Notes under the pieces: generated by a model
What the model was told of the DNA's origin: nothing
The model's database searches: none
What the model saw: only the letters and a program-made list of their open reading frames with translations
Program-made: the position numbers and the translations under genes
Assembly: GCF_019972295.1 (NCBI RefSeq)
Contig: NZ_BLJA01000001.1
Location: forward strand, 1,024,049-1,088,048
From: Geobacter sp. AOG2
GTDB taxonomy: Bacteria > Desulfobacterota > Desulfuromonadia > Geobacterales > Pseudopelobacteraceae
Direction: 5' to 3'
Length of the DNA: 64,000 bases
Shown here: piece by piece, positions 1 through 9,057 of the stretch
How the letters are laid out: each line of letters opens with the position of its first letter
Numbering within the stretch: the first letter of the stretch is position 1

Positions 1-404
1 CCGGGACGGTGATCGCCTCGGTCGTCTACGTTGGTGCCGTCCAGCACATGGGGCAGCCCTTCCTGGTCGGCAATGGCGCGTAGCTTGCCGAACAGCTCGT
101 GTTTGCAGTAATAACAACGGTTGGGCGGGTTGTCCTGAAACTCGGGAATGTCCAGTTCCTCGGATACAATCACCCGGTGACGGCCGCCGATACGCTTGGC
201 CAGCGCCTCGGCTTCCCGCCGCTCCCGTTCGGGATAGGTCTCGGAGGTGGCGGTCACTGCCAGGGCGCGCGGGCCAAGCACTTCCGCCGCTACCGCGAAG
301 AGGAGGGTCGAATCCACGCCTCCGGAGAAGCCGATCACGCAGCCTCCTATCCCGGCGAGGAGTACTTTGAGTTCAGTGGTTTTGTTCAGTAGTACCTGAT
401 CCAT
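1..404 (-). CDS. larE: LarE-type ATP-dependent sulfur transferase (partial, C-terminus off window)
   Basis: The first 134 codons of a PP-loop ATPase run off the left edge of the window. The N-terminus carries the PP-loop signature SGGVDS at residues 27-32, and a CYYCK segment follows at residues 97-101, which is characteristic of the LarE/ExsB-like group. LarE proteins adenylylate a substrate and donate sulfur, classically to the nickel-pincer cofactor precursor. The gene is the last visible member of the minus-strand sulfate assimilation operon, 81 bp after cysN, so a role in sulfur transfer is sensible. The actual acceptor is not shown by the sequence. No other reading frame is open across this stretch. 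Confidence 0.8.
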   Translation of the reverse strand, partial: MDQVLLNKTTELKVLLAGIGGCVIGFSGGVDSTLLFAVAAEVLGPRALAVTATSETYPERERREAEALAKRIGGRHRVIVSEELDIPEFQDNPPNRCYYCKHELFGKLRAIADQEGLPHVLDGTNVDDRGDHRP

Positions 405-485
405 AGGTTGGTGCGAATCCTTTCAGACAAGCTCAATACATCTCTATAAACCTTACAGGAATCCGGCCGATATCGACAGTGTAAA

Positions 486-2165
486 TTAGATGTTTGTATC
501 GTCTCCATCTTCCAGCAGTACCGTGATTGCCTGGCCATTGAAGAGTACCAGGTCTATCCGGTCGCCTGCCCGGCTGAAGGTGCACTGCAGGTTATGCTCG
601 TAGGCTAAAAGGGCTACCGCCGGGAGTTGGTCGGGATTTCGCAGGCGGAAGAGCACCCGGTTTCCCTTCGCCAGGGCGTTGAGAAAGGCCGGGGTAATGT
701 TGAACTCGATCTGCCCCTGCTCTTCCGTGAGGTCCACCAGATTCCCCTCGTCGCCATTTATGAAGTAGGTCCCCAGGTTGATCCGTCTGAGAGCGGTGTT
801 ACCTTCGGCAGCCGGTTTCGGGGTAGCCCCCGACACCAACTCCTGGGGTTGCAGAATGTCCGGCGCCGCTGTGATAACCATGCCTGCCGCCACGGTGGCG
901 TTGGTGTAGCGGTCGATGACAATGAAGTTGCCGGTGGCCCGGTTCAGCCGGTAGGGATCGAAGGCCGCCGGACGGTCCAGTTCCAGGAGCCCGACGCCGA
1001 TCTCGTTGAGCTTCAGGGTGGATGCCTGCTTCTGTTCCAGGGTATTGACATCCACGACATGCCGCAGGCTGGTGATACGACCGGGGATCACAGCGGTGGC
1101 GGTTTTGACCAGGTAGCTCTGCCCCGGATGCAACGGCTCGTCATGGAGCCAGACCAAGTGCGCCTCCAAAAAACGGGTTTGGAGCGGCGGGGCATCGGGA
1201 ACCGATAACATATCGCCCCGGCTGATATCGATCTCATCAGCCAGGGTCAGGGTCACCGCCTGCCCGGCGGTTGCCTCCGGCAGATCGCCACCCATGGTGA
1301 CGATGCGGGCCACCCGGCTGGTGCGACCCGACGAGGCGACCCGCACCTCGTCACCCGGACGAACGATGCCAGCGGCAATGGTGCCGCAGAAACCGCGAAA
1401 ATCCAGGTGGGGCCGGTTCACCCACTGGACCGGCATCCGGAACGGCTTTTCCCTGTTCTCTCCTTCAATCCGGACGGTCTCCAGATAGTTCATCAGGGTC
1501 GGCCCCTGATACCAGGAGGTGTTGGCGCTCGGTTCGATGATATTGTCGCCGTTTAAGGCGGAGATGGGAATCGCCGTTATGGAGTCAAAGCCGAGCGGGG
1601 CGGCAAACTGCTGGTAGTCGCCTAGGATGGCGTCGAAACGCTGCTGGTCGAAATCGATCAGGTCCATCTTGTTGACCGCCAGCACAATGTGGCGGATGCC
1701 CACCAGGGATACCAGGTAGCTGTGGCGCCTGGTCTGGGTCAGGAGCCCCTTGCGGGCATCCACCAGGATTACCGCCACCTGGGCGGTGGAGGCGCCGGTG
1801 ACCATGTTGCGGGTATACTGCTCGTGGCCGGGGGTATCGGCGACGATGAACTTGCGCCGGTCGGTGGAGAAGTAACGGTAGGCCACGTCGATGGTGATCC
1901 CCTGTTCGCGCTCCGCCTGCAGGCCGTCCAGAAGGAGGGCATAATCGATGGCCCCTCCCTGGGTGCCGACCTTCTTGCTGTCCGCTTCCAGGGCCGTCAA
2001 CTGGTCCTCGAACACCATCTTTGAGTCCCACAGGAGACGCCCGATGAGAGTGCTCTTGCCGTCGTCCACGCTGCCGCAGGTGATGAAGCGGAGCAGCGAT
2101 TTTTCTTCCTGGCTCTTGAGATAGGCGAGGATATCCTTTTCGATCAGTTCCGATTGGTGTGCCAT
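486..2165 (-). CDS. cysN: Sulfate adenylyltransferase subunit 1 (GTPase CysN)
   Basis: This is the GTP-hydrolysing subunit of ATP sulfurylase, which drives formation of adenosine 5'-phosphosulfate (APS) by CysD. The GTPase motifs are clear: G1 GSVDDGKS at residues 31-38, G3 DTPGH at 110-114 and G4 NKMD at 165-168, followed by EF-Tu-like beta-barrel domains. At 559 aa it is about 80 residues longer than E. coli CysN. The extra C-terminal part has no second P-loop, so it is not a CysN-CysC (APS kinase) fusion. It follows cysD by 72 bp, and that gap contains an unusual repeat/hairpin. The start has a clear AAAGGA upstream. Confidence 0.95.
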   Translation of the reverse strand: MAHQSELIEKDILAYLKSQEEKSLLRFITCGSVDDGKSTLIGRLLWDSKMVFEDQLTALEADSKKVGTQGGAIDYALLLDGLQAEREQGITIDVAYRYFSTDRRKFIVADTPGHEQYTRNMVTGASTAQVAVILVDARKGLLTQTRRHSYLVSLVGIRHIVLAVNKMDLIDFDQQRFDAILGDYQQFAAPLGFDSITAIPISALNGDNIIEPSANTSWYQGPTLMNYLETVRIEGENREKPFRMPVQWVNRPHLDFRGFCGTIAAGIVRPGDEVRVASSGRTSRVARIVTMGGDLPEATAGQAVTLTLADEIDISRGDMLSVPDAPPLQTRFLEAHLVWLHDEPLHPGQSYLVKTATAVIPGRITSLRHVVDVNTLEQKQASTLKLNEIGVGLLELDRPAAFDPYRLNRATGNFIVIDRYTNATVAAGMVITAAPDILQPQELVSGATPKPAAEGNTALRRINLGTYFINGDEGNLVDLTEEQGQIEFNITPAFLNALAKGNRVLFRLRNPDQLPAVALLAYEHNLQCTFSRAGDRIDLVLFNGQAITVLLEDGDDTNI

Positions 2166-2197
2166 ATTAGCAAGTCCTTTATGTTTTTAAAATAGGG

Positions 2198-2240
2198 CTT
2201 ATGGGACCTATAAGTCCCATAAGTCCCATAAGTCCCATCA
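2198..2240 (-). repeat. Tandem 9-bp repeats forming a hairpin between cysD and cysN
   Basis: On the plus strand the unit AAGTCCCAT occurs three times head to tail (2212-2220, 2221-2229, 2230-2238). A single complementary arm, CTTATGGGAC, lies at 2198-2207. The nearest pairing gives a perfect 10-bp stem (2198-2207 with 2214-2223) and a 6-nt loop. In the cysD-cysN transcript three 5' arms can compete for one 3' arm placed just before the cysN ribosome binding site. The structure is not followed by a T-run, so it is not a simple terminator. Confidence 0.75.
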
Positions 2241-3143
2241 GAAGTACCCCTCTTGTTTTTTCTTCTCCATGGAACCGGCCTGATCGTGATCGATCAGCCG
2301 CCCCTGGCGCTCCGAGGTGCGGGTAAGCAACATCTCCTGGATGATTGCCGGCAGGGTGTCGGCGGTCGATTCCACGGCCCCGGTCAGGGGGTAGCACCCC
2401 AGAGTACGGAAACGCACCGATTTGTGTTGCACGACTTCCCCCGGCTTGAGTTCCAGTCGTTCGTCGTCCACCATGATGAGCATGCCGTCCCGCTCCACCA
2501 CTGGCCTGACGGCGGAATAGTAGAGCGGCACGATAGGAATCTGCTCCAAGTGGATGTACTGCCAGACGTCCAGCTCGGTCCAGTTGGAGATGGGGAAAAC
2601 GCGGATACTCTCCCCATGCTTGATTCGGGTGTTGTACAGGTTCCACAGCTCCGGGCGCTGATTTTTGGGGTCCCAACGGTGGTTGGTGCTACGGAAGGAG
2701 AAGATCCGCTCCTTGGCCCGTGATTTTTCCTCGTCCCGTCGGGCACCGCCGAAGGCGGCGTCGAATTTGTAGTGGTCCAGCGCCTGCTTCAACCCCTCGG
2801 TCTTCATGATGTCGGTGTAGAGCGCCGACCCGTGGGTAAAGGGGGAAACGCCCCGGCTCACCCCTTCCTCGTTGATGTGCACGATCAACTCCAGGCCGCA
2901 TTCGGACGCCATGCGGTCCCGGAACAGGATCATCTCGCGGAACTTCCACGTGGTGTCCACGTGCAACAGGGGAAATGGCGGCGGAGCCGGAAAAAAAGCC
3001 TTGCGGGCCAGGTGCAGCATGACTGCCGAATCCTTACCGATGGAATAGAGCATCACCGGGTTGGCGAATTCGGCCACGACCTCGCGGATGATGTGGATGC
3101 TTTCGGCTTCCAGTTGCTGTAAATGGGTCAGATTTTTGTTCAT
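2238..3143 (-). CDS. cysD: Sulfate adenylyltransferase subunit 2 (CysD)
   Basis: Catalytic subunit of ATP sulfurylase, which makes APS from sulfate and ATP with CysN. It is a PP-loop family protein; the [18 protein letters not shown] segment near residue 40 is the ATP-binding loop. The frame is open further upstream, but the start chosen here (MNKNL...) has AGGAG 8 nt before it and gives 301 aa, the normal CysD length. A longer start at 3161 would add six residues. The reading order is cysH, cysD, cysN, with 19 bp between the cysH stop and this start. Confidence 0.95.
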   Translation of the reverse strand: MNKNLTHLQQLEAESIHIIREVVAEFANPVMLYSIGKDSAVMLHLARKAFFPAPPPFPLLHVDTTWKFREMILFRDRMASECGLELIVHINEEGVSRGVSPFTHGSALYTDIMKTEGLKQALDHYKFDAAFGGARRDEEKSRAKERIFSFRSTNHRWDPKNQRPELWNLYNTRIKHGESIRVFPISNWTELDVWQYIHLEQIPIVPLYYSAVRPVVERDGMLIMVDDERLELKPGEVVQHKSVRFRTLGCYPLTGAVESTADTLPAIIQEMLLTRTSERQGRLIDHDQAGSMEKKKQEGYF

Positions 3144-3162
3144 ATAGGTACTCCTATCCATA

Positions 3163-3858
3163 TTATCTCCGGTGCAAACCACATTCCTTGTGCTCGGGAT
3201 TCTCCCACCACCACCGGCCGGCGCGGGCATCCTCGCCCGGCTGCACCGCCCTGGTGCAGGGGGCGCAGCCGATGGAACGGTACCCCTGGCTGTAAAGACG
3301 GTTTTTGGGCAGCCGGTGCTCGTCGGTGTAGTTCGTGAGCTGTTCCTCGCTCCAGTCGATCAGAGGGTTGATCTTCAGGATGTCGCCGTTCAGGGTGTCC
3401 CGTTCGATGGCCTGCAGGTCGTTGCGGGTGACGCTCTGCTCGCGGCGCATGCCGGTTGCCCAGCCGGCCAAACCTGTGAGGGCTCGTGTGAGCGGCTCCA
3501 CCTTGCGGATATGGCAGCAGGCATGGCGCTTGTCCAACGATTCGCGGAAGGAGAACAGACCCTCGGCCCGCTCCAGTTGCTCGACCGCTTCGTGTCGGGG
3601 GAAAAACCAGTCGATGTGCAGACGGTAGCGCTCCACCAGGGCGTCGGCCACCTCGCAGGTCTCTTCGTTCAAGCGGCCGGTGTCCAGGGCGAATACGCCC
3701 AGGGGAAGCCCCGCTTCATGGGCGATATGGATGATGGCCACATCCTCCAGGGAGAAGGAGCAGGCCAGGGATACCGGCCCTTCGGCAGCCTCGATGCCGG
3801 CGCGGAGGATCTGAACGGGATCGGCGTTTGGCGGTAGTCCGGGAATTGTCGTGGTCAT
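3163..3858 (-). CDS. cysH: Assimilatory APS reductase (CysH, [4Fe-4S] type)
   Basis: A 231-aa thioredoxin-dependent reductase that converts APS to sulfite. It has the four cluster cysteines of the bacterial APS-reductase branch, CC at 114-115 and CxxC at 198-201, plus the catalytic cysteine at 226 in an ECGLH tail. PAPS reductases of the E. coli type lack the CC...CxxC set. Together with the absence of an APS kinase gene in this operon, this indicates sulfate is reduced at the APS level. The gene is in line with the SLC13 permease upstream (16 bp) and cysD downstream. Confidence 0.93.
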   Translation of the reverse strand: MTTTIPGLPPNADPVQILRAGIEAAEGPVSLACSFSLEDVAIIHIAHEAGLPLGVFALDTGRLNEETCEVADALVERYRLHIDWFFPRHEAVEQLERAEGLFSFRESLDKRHACCHIRKVEPLTRALTGLAGWATGMRREQSVTRNDLQAIERDTLNGDILKINPLIDWSEEQLTNYTDEHRLPKNRLYSQGYRSIGCAPCTRAVQPGEDARAGRWWWENPEHKECGLHRR

Positions 3859-3874
3859 ACGTTACCGTCCTTTC

Positions 3875-5323
3875 TTAAATCTTCAGCCCAATCAGCGGCC
3901 AGATAAACCAGGCGGAAAATAGGAACAACAGCCAGGACAACAGCATGATCAGGGCTCCGGGTATGATGATGTCACGACTTCTCAGAAATCCTGAGCCGTA
4001 GGCGATGGCCATGGCGGGGGTTCCCATGGGGAGGCAGTATGCCAGGCCGGCGGGCAGGGCAATAGAGAGTGTCATCACCTTAGGGTCCATCCCCATGCTC
4101 GCCGCAAGGGGCAGGCCGATGGGCATGAAGATCGCCACTACGGCGGCATGGCTGACGCATTCTGTCAAGATGATCGCCACGAAAGAGATGACGACTATCA
4201 CCATAAATGGTGACGGTGTTAATGAATGGAGGGTACGGTTGACGATCCAGGATGCGGCGCCGCTTTTTTCCAAGGCTCCGGCCAGGGCTATGGAACCGCC
4301 GTACATGAGTATTATGCCCCAGTTGACATATTCCTCGATCGATGCCCAGGACACCACCCGGAAGGTGAACAATACCACCGAAGCCAGAATGGCAATGGCT
4401 GCCAGACCGGTTTTCTCTCCAAACGTCATCCAGCTTACAATGGTGGCGGCCATGACCAGCGCCACAACATACTCGCCGAATCCCATTTTGCCGACCTCAA
4501 GCCGTTTGCGGTTGAGGTAGCGCATTCCGCCCCCAACATCTGATACATCCAGGGGGAAAAAACGGAGTAGCAACGGGAATCCGACCAGGACCAGCGGCAA
4601 TACGATCATGCTGGCAGCGATCATCCAATCCCCGAACGAGAAGTGATGGCCGGTTGATTCCCTGAGGATGCTGGCCGCCAGCGGTGCCCGTGCCCCACCC
4701 AAAAAGGTGCCGATCCCGCCGATGATGCAGCCCCAGGCGATAGCCATGAAGAGTAGACCGCCATAACGGCTTTTCCCCCGTTCCAGGCCGAGACTGGCAA
4801 CGATCTCGGATACCACGGGGAACATCATGGCGGCCACGGCATGCTCGCTCATGGCATAGGAAAGCACCGTGCTGAGAAGGAAAACCGTCAGCGCCAGCCG
4901 TCGGGGGGTGCGACCGAAACGGGCCAGCATCGCCCGGGCCAGTCGCGCCGACAGGCCGCTGCCGGTCATGGCCGCCGCGAGAATGAATGCGGCGAGAATG
5001 AAGAATACCGCTTCGTTACCGAATTGGGCATAGGTGCTTTTGGCATCCATGATGCCGAGTAGCGGCAGCATCACCATCGAGAGCAGTGCTGTAACGGCAA
5101 TTGGTAACAACTCCGAGACCCAGAGGAAGATGGTCGCCCCAAAGAGGACGATGGCGTGATAGCCGTTGATACGCAATCCTGCTGGTGGTGTAAGGTTAAA
5201 CAAAATAATGACGATTACCAGAAAGGCGGCAAATATCTGATAGCGGCCAGTCCGATCCAAAACGATCATCCAGAGTGGCCTCGTATCTATTTTAAGCGGT
5301 TTGTCAAGAGAGATGTCAGGCAT
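3875..5323 (-). CDS. SLC13/DASS-family permease, probable sulfate importer
   Basis: A hydrophobic protein of about 482 aa with around a dozen predicted membrane segments. It has the pattern of the divalent anion:sodium symporter (SLC13/CitT/ArsB-like) superfamily, including repeated re-entrant-loop regions (SEHAVAAMMFPV around residue 160 and TECVSHAAVVAIFMPIG in the second half). The substrate is inferred from position: it lies inside the sulfate assimilation operon between the sulfite reductase side and cysHDN, and no other sulfate transporter is seen in the window. The ATG at 5323 overlaps the upstream gene's stop as TGATG, and a GTG one codon earlier is also possible. Confidence 0.85.
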   Translation of the reverse strand: MPDISLDKPLKIDTRPLWMIVLDRTGRYQIFAAFLVIVIILFNLTPPAGLRINGYHAIVLFGATIFLWVSELLPIAVTALLSMVMLPLLGIMDAKSTYAQFGNEAVFFILAAFILAAAMTGSGLSARLARAMLARFGRTPRRLALTVFLLSTVLSYAMSEHAVAAMMFPVVSEIVASLGLERGKSRYGGLLFMAIAWGCIIGGIGTFLGGARAPLAASILRESTGHHFSFGDWMIAASMIVLPLVLVGFPLLLRFFPLDVSDVGGGMRYLNRKRLEVGKMGFGEYVVALVMAATIVSWMTFGEKTGLAAIAILASVVLFTFRVVSWASIEEYVNWGIILMYGGSIALAGALEKSGAASWIVNRTLHSLTPSPFMVIVVISFVAIILTECVSHAAVVAIFMPIGLPLAASMGMDPKVMTLSIALPAGLAYCLPMGTPAMAIAYGSGFLRSRDIIIPGALIMLLSWLLFLFSAWFIWPLIGLKI

Positions 5324-6162
5324 CACAACCCCGCTGATTCGAATGAGGCTTCAGCCCCGCTGGTGCGCAGGTGGCGGAGCAGGTTGCCGGTGACCAGTGT
5401 CCTCCGGTCATGGAACCTGCCAATGGCATTTCGGAGAAGCCCGCTGCTTTCGCTGGACTCCAGGGGGGTTGACACATGGATCAACGGCAACAGTGGCTTG
5501 AGCGCCACCTCATGACGATGCCAGGCATCGGACAGATATGCAAAGAGTGCCGTTATCTCGTCCCGCCCCCTCCCGTTCGTACCCGGTGCCATGGTGAGCA
5601 GCGGAACAATGCCGTTATTCAGCACCGCGTCAATCGTACTGCGCAGTTCAGGCGCCGTCATTTCGTTCGTAGTAAGCGACGAAATTAGTGACCAATGCGG
5701 AAAGACGGCTGCGGCCCGCGCAAAGTACGGGAGTTGATCATGGCTGGCTGACCGTTCTGCATCGCCAAAGGCACGTAATGGGATATCCAGTATATCGAGC
5801 CCCGCCAAGTACAGCTGCTCGAAATGCGCTTCAGGCAGGGCTGCATTGATGCGTCCCATCAGGCGCACCGAAAAGTTTTTTTTGATTTGACGCACTAGTT
5901 CCAGATTGGCTCGCAGTTCGCTACGGCCGGAAAACGTCACATGAAACAGCCCGGTTGCTTCCTGGCAATGGCTTTCGTACATGGTTTCAAGGGTTTCAAA
6001 GACCGGAAGATCCCCTCCGATAAAGAACACCGCCCCCCATCGCCGCAACTCACGGGGTGACGGGAGAATAAACGGCTCTTCTATCAGTGTTTGCAACCTC
6101 TGTGAGTTTATTGAAAGGAACATGGATGCACATCCGTAGTTGAAATACCGTGTTATCATCAC
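5323..6162 (-). CDS. Unrecognised TIM-barrel-like protein in the sulfate operon
   Basis: A 279-aa soluble protein that I cannot assign. The strand-helix alternation, a GGD segment after an early beta strand (residues 49-51) and the LDILDIPLRAFG strand are reminiscent of a radical SAM half-barrel. However, there is no CxxxCxxC cluster motif: the only cysteines are near residues 11 and 67. It could be a degenerate radical SAM protein or another barrel enzyme. It is tightly placed in the cys operon, 57 bp after the sulfite reductase stop and overlapping the permease start by a few bases, so a role in sulfur uptake or reduction is inferred. The start may be GTG 6162 or ATG 6159, and neither has a strong Shine-Dalgarno. 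Confidence 0.75.
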   Translation of the reverse strand: MMITRYFNYGCASMFLSINSQRLQTLIEEPFILPSPRELRRWGAVFFIGGDLPVFETLETMYESHCQEATGLFHVTFSGRSELRANLELVRQIKKNFSVRLMGRINAALPEAHFEQLYLAGLDILDIPLRAFGDAERSASHDQLPYFARAAAVFPHWSLISSLTTNEMTAPELRSTIDAVLNNGIVPLLTMAPGTNGRGRDEITALFAYLSDAWHRHEVALKPLLPLIHVSTPLESSESSGLLRNAIGRFHDRRTLVTGNLLRHLRTSGAEASFESAGL

Positions 6163-6219
6163 GCCAGATGGCGCCCGTTTTGAAGCCTGCGCAAAAGATT
6201 ATGCGTGGTGCGGCATCGG

Positions 6220-7524
6220 CTACCCGAGATCTCTCACCTGGGTGAACAATTCGTCCGCTGTCAGATCATGTGCCGAGCGTGTACCGAGCCCTGCATCCGT
6301 ACGCTGATAGAGGTCAAAGCGCGGAGTACGCCGGCCATCCTCCTCTTTGTGCAGTGCAGAACAAACAATACCGATATCGGCCAATTGCGGTTGGGTGCAG
6401 GAATTGGGGCAGCCGGAAATGGCCCAAATCCTGTTTCGCCCCTGCTCACCCATGAGTCCCGTCAGCTCGCGGCCCACATCCCGGCTTGGCGCCAGCCCCA
6501 TCAGGCACTCATGGCTACCGGGGCAGACCCGTATGGTCGGGACAGATGCGGCAAAATTGAGGCCCGTCGAGCGCTGCAAGGCATCCGTGACGGTGGCGCC
6601 ATCCACACCGTGCGACAACAGTAGGGCAATATCCTGGTTGGCGGTAACCATCAGCATGCCATCTGCGTACGTTTCGGCGGCATCGGCGATCTGTTCAAAC
6701 TGGCCGGCGGTCAGCGCCCCGGCGAATACCTGCAATTCCAGACGCTGACGTCCATCCGGCGATGACACCAACTCTTCGGGCAGTCCACTGGTCATGGGGA
6801 TTTCTTCGTGATACGCGGCCTCTTCCTCGATCAGGCTTGACAGTTTTGTTTCGCCAAACTCCCCGGCCAGGAACTTGAGACGTTTCGGGGAGGGGGCATG
6901 AGTTGCGTAAACCTTGAGAATCGCCTCTATAATAGGAATGATACGCTCTTCAGGCATCCGTTGTTTGAACAGGAAGGCGGGGCGCGGTTCACGCCCCAGG
7001 CCCCCGGCGATCCATATATCGTAGAAATGGCGACCGTCCTCGCTTCCTGCCAGCACGAGGCCGACGTCCTGGATCAGGTGCCTGCCGCCGGCCACACTTG
7101 CTTCTATGCCGACCTTGAACTTCTTGGGCAAGTGTTCGAAGCGGGGGTTACCGGTGAAGTGCCGATGAAGGCGGCGGGCGGTGGACTCCAGCACCGGAAA
7201 TCTCAGGGCATCCTGGCTGCCACAGGTAATGCCGCGGACAGCTCCGCCGCAGGCTCCGCGCGAACTCAGGCCTGCTTTGGCCAAGTCACGCTTGATGTCG
7301 GACAGGTTTTCTTCCTTTAGCCAGTGGATTTCAATATTGCCGCGGCTGGTCAGGTGGATGGAGCCATGGCCGTAGCGTGTAGAAACCGTGGCAACAGCCC
7401 GCGCCTGTCCGGCAGAGATGACGCCGGCCGGCAGTTTGACACGCTGCATGTAAAAGCCTTCCTGGCGCTGTTTGTAAATACCGTCGAGACGGTATTCGTT
7501 GTTGTTTGCGGTGGTTGTGGACAT
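6220..7524 (-). CDS. Siroheme [4Fe-4S] sulfite (nitrite) reductase, assimilatory
   Basis: A 434-aa member of the nitrite/sulfite reductase ferredoxin-like family, which reduces sulfite to sulfide with six electrons. It contains two pseudo-symmetric halves and the siroheme/iron-sulfur ligands CPGSHEC (Cx5C) followed by SGCPNSC (Cx3C) in the last third. At 434 aa it is shorter than plant-type SiR or NirA (about 550 aa) but keeps the core. Family members can act on sulfite or nitrite. The position directly after cysK and before the sulfate genes argues for sulfite. Confidence 0.88.
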   Translation of the reverse strand: MSTTTANNNEYRLDGIYKQRQEGFYMQRVKLPAGVISAGQARAVATVSTRYGHGSIHLTSRGNIEIHWLKEENLSDIKRDLAKAGLSSRGACGGAVRGITCGSQDALRFPVLESTARRLHRHFTGNPRFEHLPKKFKVGIEASVAGGRHLIQDVGLVLAGSEDGRHFYDIWIAGGLGREPRPAFLFKQRMPEERIIPIIEAILKVYATHAPSPKRLKFLAGEFGETKLSSLIEEEAAYHEEIPMTSGLPEELVSSPDGRQRLELQVFAGALTAGQFEQIADAAETYADGMLMVTANQDIALLLSHGVDGATVTDALQRSTGLNFAASVPTIRVCPGSHECLMGLAPSRDVGRELTGLMGEQGRNRIWAISGCPNSCTQPQLADIGIVCSALHKEEDGRRTPRFDLYQRTDAGLGTRSAHDLTADELFTQVRDLG

Positions 7525-7527
7525 GTG

Positions 7528-8481
7528 TCAAATCCCTTCGAACAATGCGGTTGATAGATAGCGTTCGGCGCCATCGGGCAGTACGGCAACAATCGTTTTA
7601 CCGGCAAATTCGTCCAGCCTGGCAAGTCTTACCGCTGCGGCTGCCGCAGCTCCACTGGAAATCCCCACCAGGAGCCCTTCCTCCCTGGCCAGGCGTTTGG
7701 CGAACTCGATAGCCTCATTGCTTTCCACCTGTTCGACCCGGTCAACCAGGGACAGATCAAGAGTGTCAGGGATGAAGCCGGCGCCGATGCCTTGGATTTT
7801 GTGAGGCGCAGGTTTCAGTTCCTGGCCGGCCAGTTTCTGGCTGATGACCGGACTCTCCTTGGGCTCAACCGCCACGGAGACGATCTTTTTGCCTCTGGTA
7901 TTCTTGATGTATCGGGAGATGCCGGTGATGGTGCCGCCAGTACCGACGCCAGAGACCAGGACATCGACGGCGCCATCCGTATCATTCCAGATCTCGGGTC
8001 CGGTGGTCTTTTCGTGAATCTCCGGGTTGGCCGGATTTTTGAACTGCTGGGGAATGAAGTATCTCTCGGGATCGGAAGCAGCGATCTCCTCGGCTCTGGC
8101 AATGGCGCCCTTCATTCCTTCCGCACCGGGGGTCAGGATCAGGTTGGCGCCCAGGGCGGCCAAGACCCGCCGGCGTTCGATACTCATGGTTTCGGGCATG
8201 GTCAGGGTCAATCTGTAGCCGCGGGCCGCCGCCACGTAGGCCAAAGCAATGCCGGTGTTGCCGCTGGTCGGTTCGATGATCTCCACACCCGGCTTGAGCA
8301 CCCCGCGCTTCTCGGCATCCCAGATCAGGTTGGCTCCAATGCGGCATTTGACCGAGTAGGCAGGGTTGCGCCCCTCGACCTTGACCAGGACCGTTGCCTT
8401 GGCCCCGTCAACGACATGGTTCAGTTTGATCAGAGGGGTGTTGCCGATGGATTGGGAGTTGTCTGCATAGATGGTGCTCAT
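7528..8481 (-). CDS. cysK: Cysteine synthase A (O-acetylserine sulfhydrylase)
   Basis: A PLP enzyme that joins sulfide with O-acetylserine to give cysteine, the last step of the pathway encoded here. The PLP-binding lysine is K45 in the SVKCRIGA segment, the substrate loop TSGNTG is at 72-77, and the phosphate-binding GVGTGGT loop follows in the middle of the protein. Length (317 aa) is standard. It is preceded by AAAGGGG and by a 25-bp palindrome that probably binds the Rrf2 regulator encoded just upstream. The sulfite reductase gene starts 3 bp after its stop. Confidence 0.95.
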   Translation of the reverse strand: MSTIYADNSQSIGNTPLIKLNHVVDGAKATVLVKVEGRNPAYSVKCRIGANLIWDAEKRGVLKPGVEIIEPTSGNTGIALAYVAAARGYRLTLTMPETMSIERRRVLAALGANLILTPGAEGMKGAIARAEEIAASDPERYFIPQQFKNPANPEIHEKTTGPEIWNDTDGAVDVLVSGVGTGGTITGISRYIKNTRGKKIVSVAVEPKESPVISQKLAGQELKPAPHKIQGIGAGFIPDTLDLSLVDRVEQVESNEAIEFAKRLAREEGLLVGISSGAAAAAAVRLARLDEFAGKTIVAVLPDGAERYLSTALFEGI

Positions 8482-8504
8482 GGTAATTCCCCTTTCTTTG
8501 GTAG

Positions 8505-8529
8505 TTTGTCTATAGAAATAATAGACAAA
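8505..8529. promoter_or_regulatory. Probable Rrf2 operator upstream of cysK
   Basis: A perfect inverted repeat, TTTGTCTAT-N7-ATAGACAAA, in the 61-bp gap between rrf2 and cysK. The same core (TCTAT-N7-ATAGA) recurs upstream of rrf2 itself. Rrf2-family regulators bind dyads of about this size. Assignment to this regulator is inferred. Confidence 0.65.
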
Positions 8530-8542
8530 AAGAATAAAAAAT

Positions 8543-9004
8543 TTAGATGCTGTAATCTACAATATTTGCGCGCCTGTTCTTCTCGTTTTCGCTACGTTCG
8601 ATCATATCAGCCAAGGTCAAGCTGTCAAGCGTCTGGGCCAGTGCCCGGTTGACATCGACCATCACCAGCCGGATACCGCAGGTGGCCTCGTCGTCGCATT
8701 CGTCGCAGTGGGCGTAATTGGTTTCGCTGAGGCATTGTACCGGCGCCAGATCACCCTCCAGTATCCGCACGATGCTGCCCAAGGTTATCTTGGAGGGCGG
8801 CGATGCCAGATAGTAGCCACCACCCTTGCCGATCCTGCTCTGAAGGATACCCCCCTTGCGAAGGGAGAGCAATATGAACTCCAGGAACTTCTTGGGGATG
8901 TTCCCGGCCTTGGCCAAGTCGGAAATCAACACCGGTTGCGAACTGGGCTGTTCGGCCAGATGGTAGAGCGCCTTGAGGGCGTATTTAGTCTTTTTTGAAA
9001 TCAT
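8543..9004 (-). CDS. Rrf2-family transcriptional regulator of the cys operon (CymR/IscR-like)
   Basis: A 153-aa winged-helix regulator. The N-terminal [13 protein letters not shown] and the GKGGGYYLA wing are typical of Rrf2 proteins such as CymR, IscR and NsrR. Four cysteines (C91, C100, C103, C109) sit in the region where IscR and NsrR bind an iron-sulfur cluster, although the spacing differs from IscR (three Cys), so cluster binding is possible but unproven. It lies upstream of and co-oriented with cysK. In Firmicutes CymR works with CysK to sense cysteine supply, so a similar role is a reasonable inference. The ATG has no Shine-Dalgarno, and the predicted promoter puts the 5' end only about 8 nt upstream. 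Confidence 0.9.
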   Translation of the reverse strand: MISKKTKYALKALYHLAEQPSSQPVLISDLAKAGNIPKKFLEFILLSLRKGGILQSRIGKGGGYYLASPPSKITLGSIVRILEGDLAPVQCLSETNYAHCDECDDEATCGIRLVMVDVNRALAQTLDSLTLADMIERSENEKNRRANIVDYSI

Positions 9005-9024
9005 ATCTATTAAGTCTATAGATA
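9004..9024. promoter_or_regulatory. Second Rrf2-type operator, overlapping the rrf2 start and -10
   Basis: A perfect 7-bp inverted repeat, TATCTAT-N7-ATAGATA, with the same arm core and the same 7-nt spacer as the site upstream of cysK. It covers the predicted -10 of rrf2 and touches the ATG, which suggests autorepression. Confidence 0.6.
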
Positions 9025-9047
9025 AAATAAAATTTAGTGACTGTCAA
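9019..9047 (-). promoter_or_regulatory. Predicted sigma70 promoter of rrf2 and the sulfate operon
   Basis: On the minus strand a consensus TTGACA (9047-9042) is followed after 17 bp by TATCTA (9024-9019). The start codon is 15 bp beyond the -10, so the transcript would be nearly leaderless. Confidence 0.6.
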
Positions 9048-9057
9048 GCAAATAAAA

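Noticed and set aside
486-2165. CysN as a CysNC bifunctional enzyme, because it is longer than usual
   Set aside because: The C-terminal extension has no second P-loop or APS kinase motif.
3144-3230. Longer N-terminus for CysD reaching into cysH
   Set aside because: The added residues are unlike the family, and the downstream ATG has a clear ribosome binding site and gives normal length.
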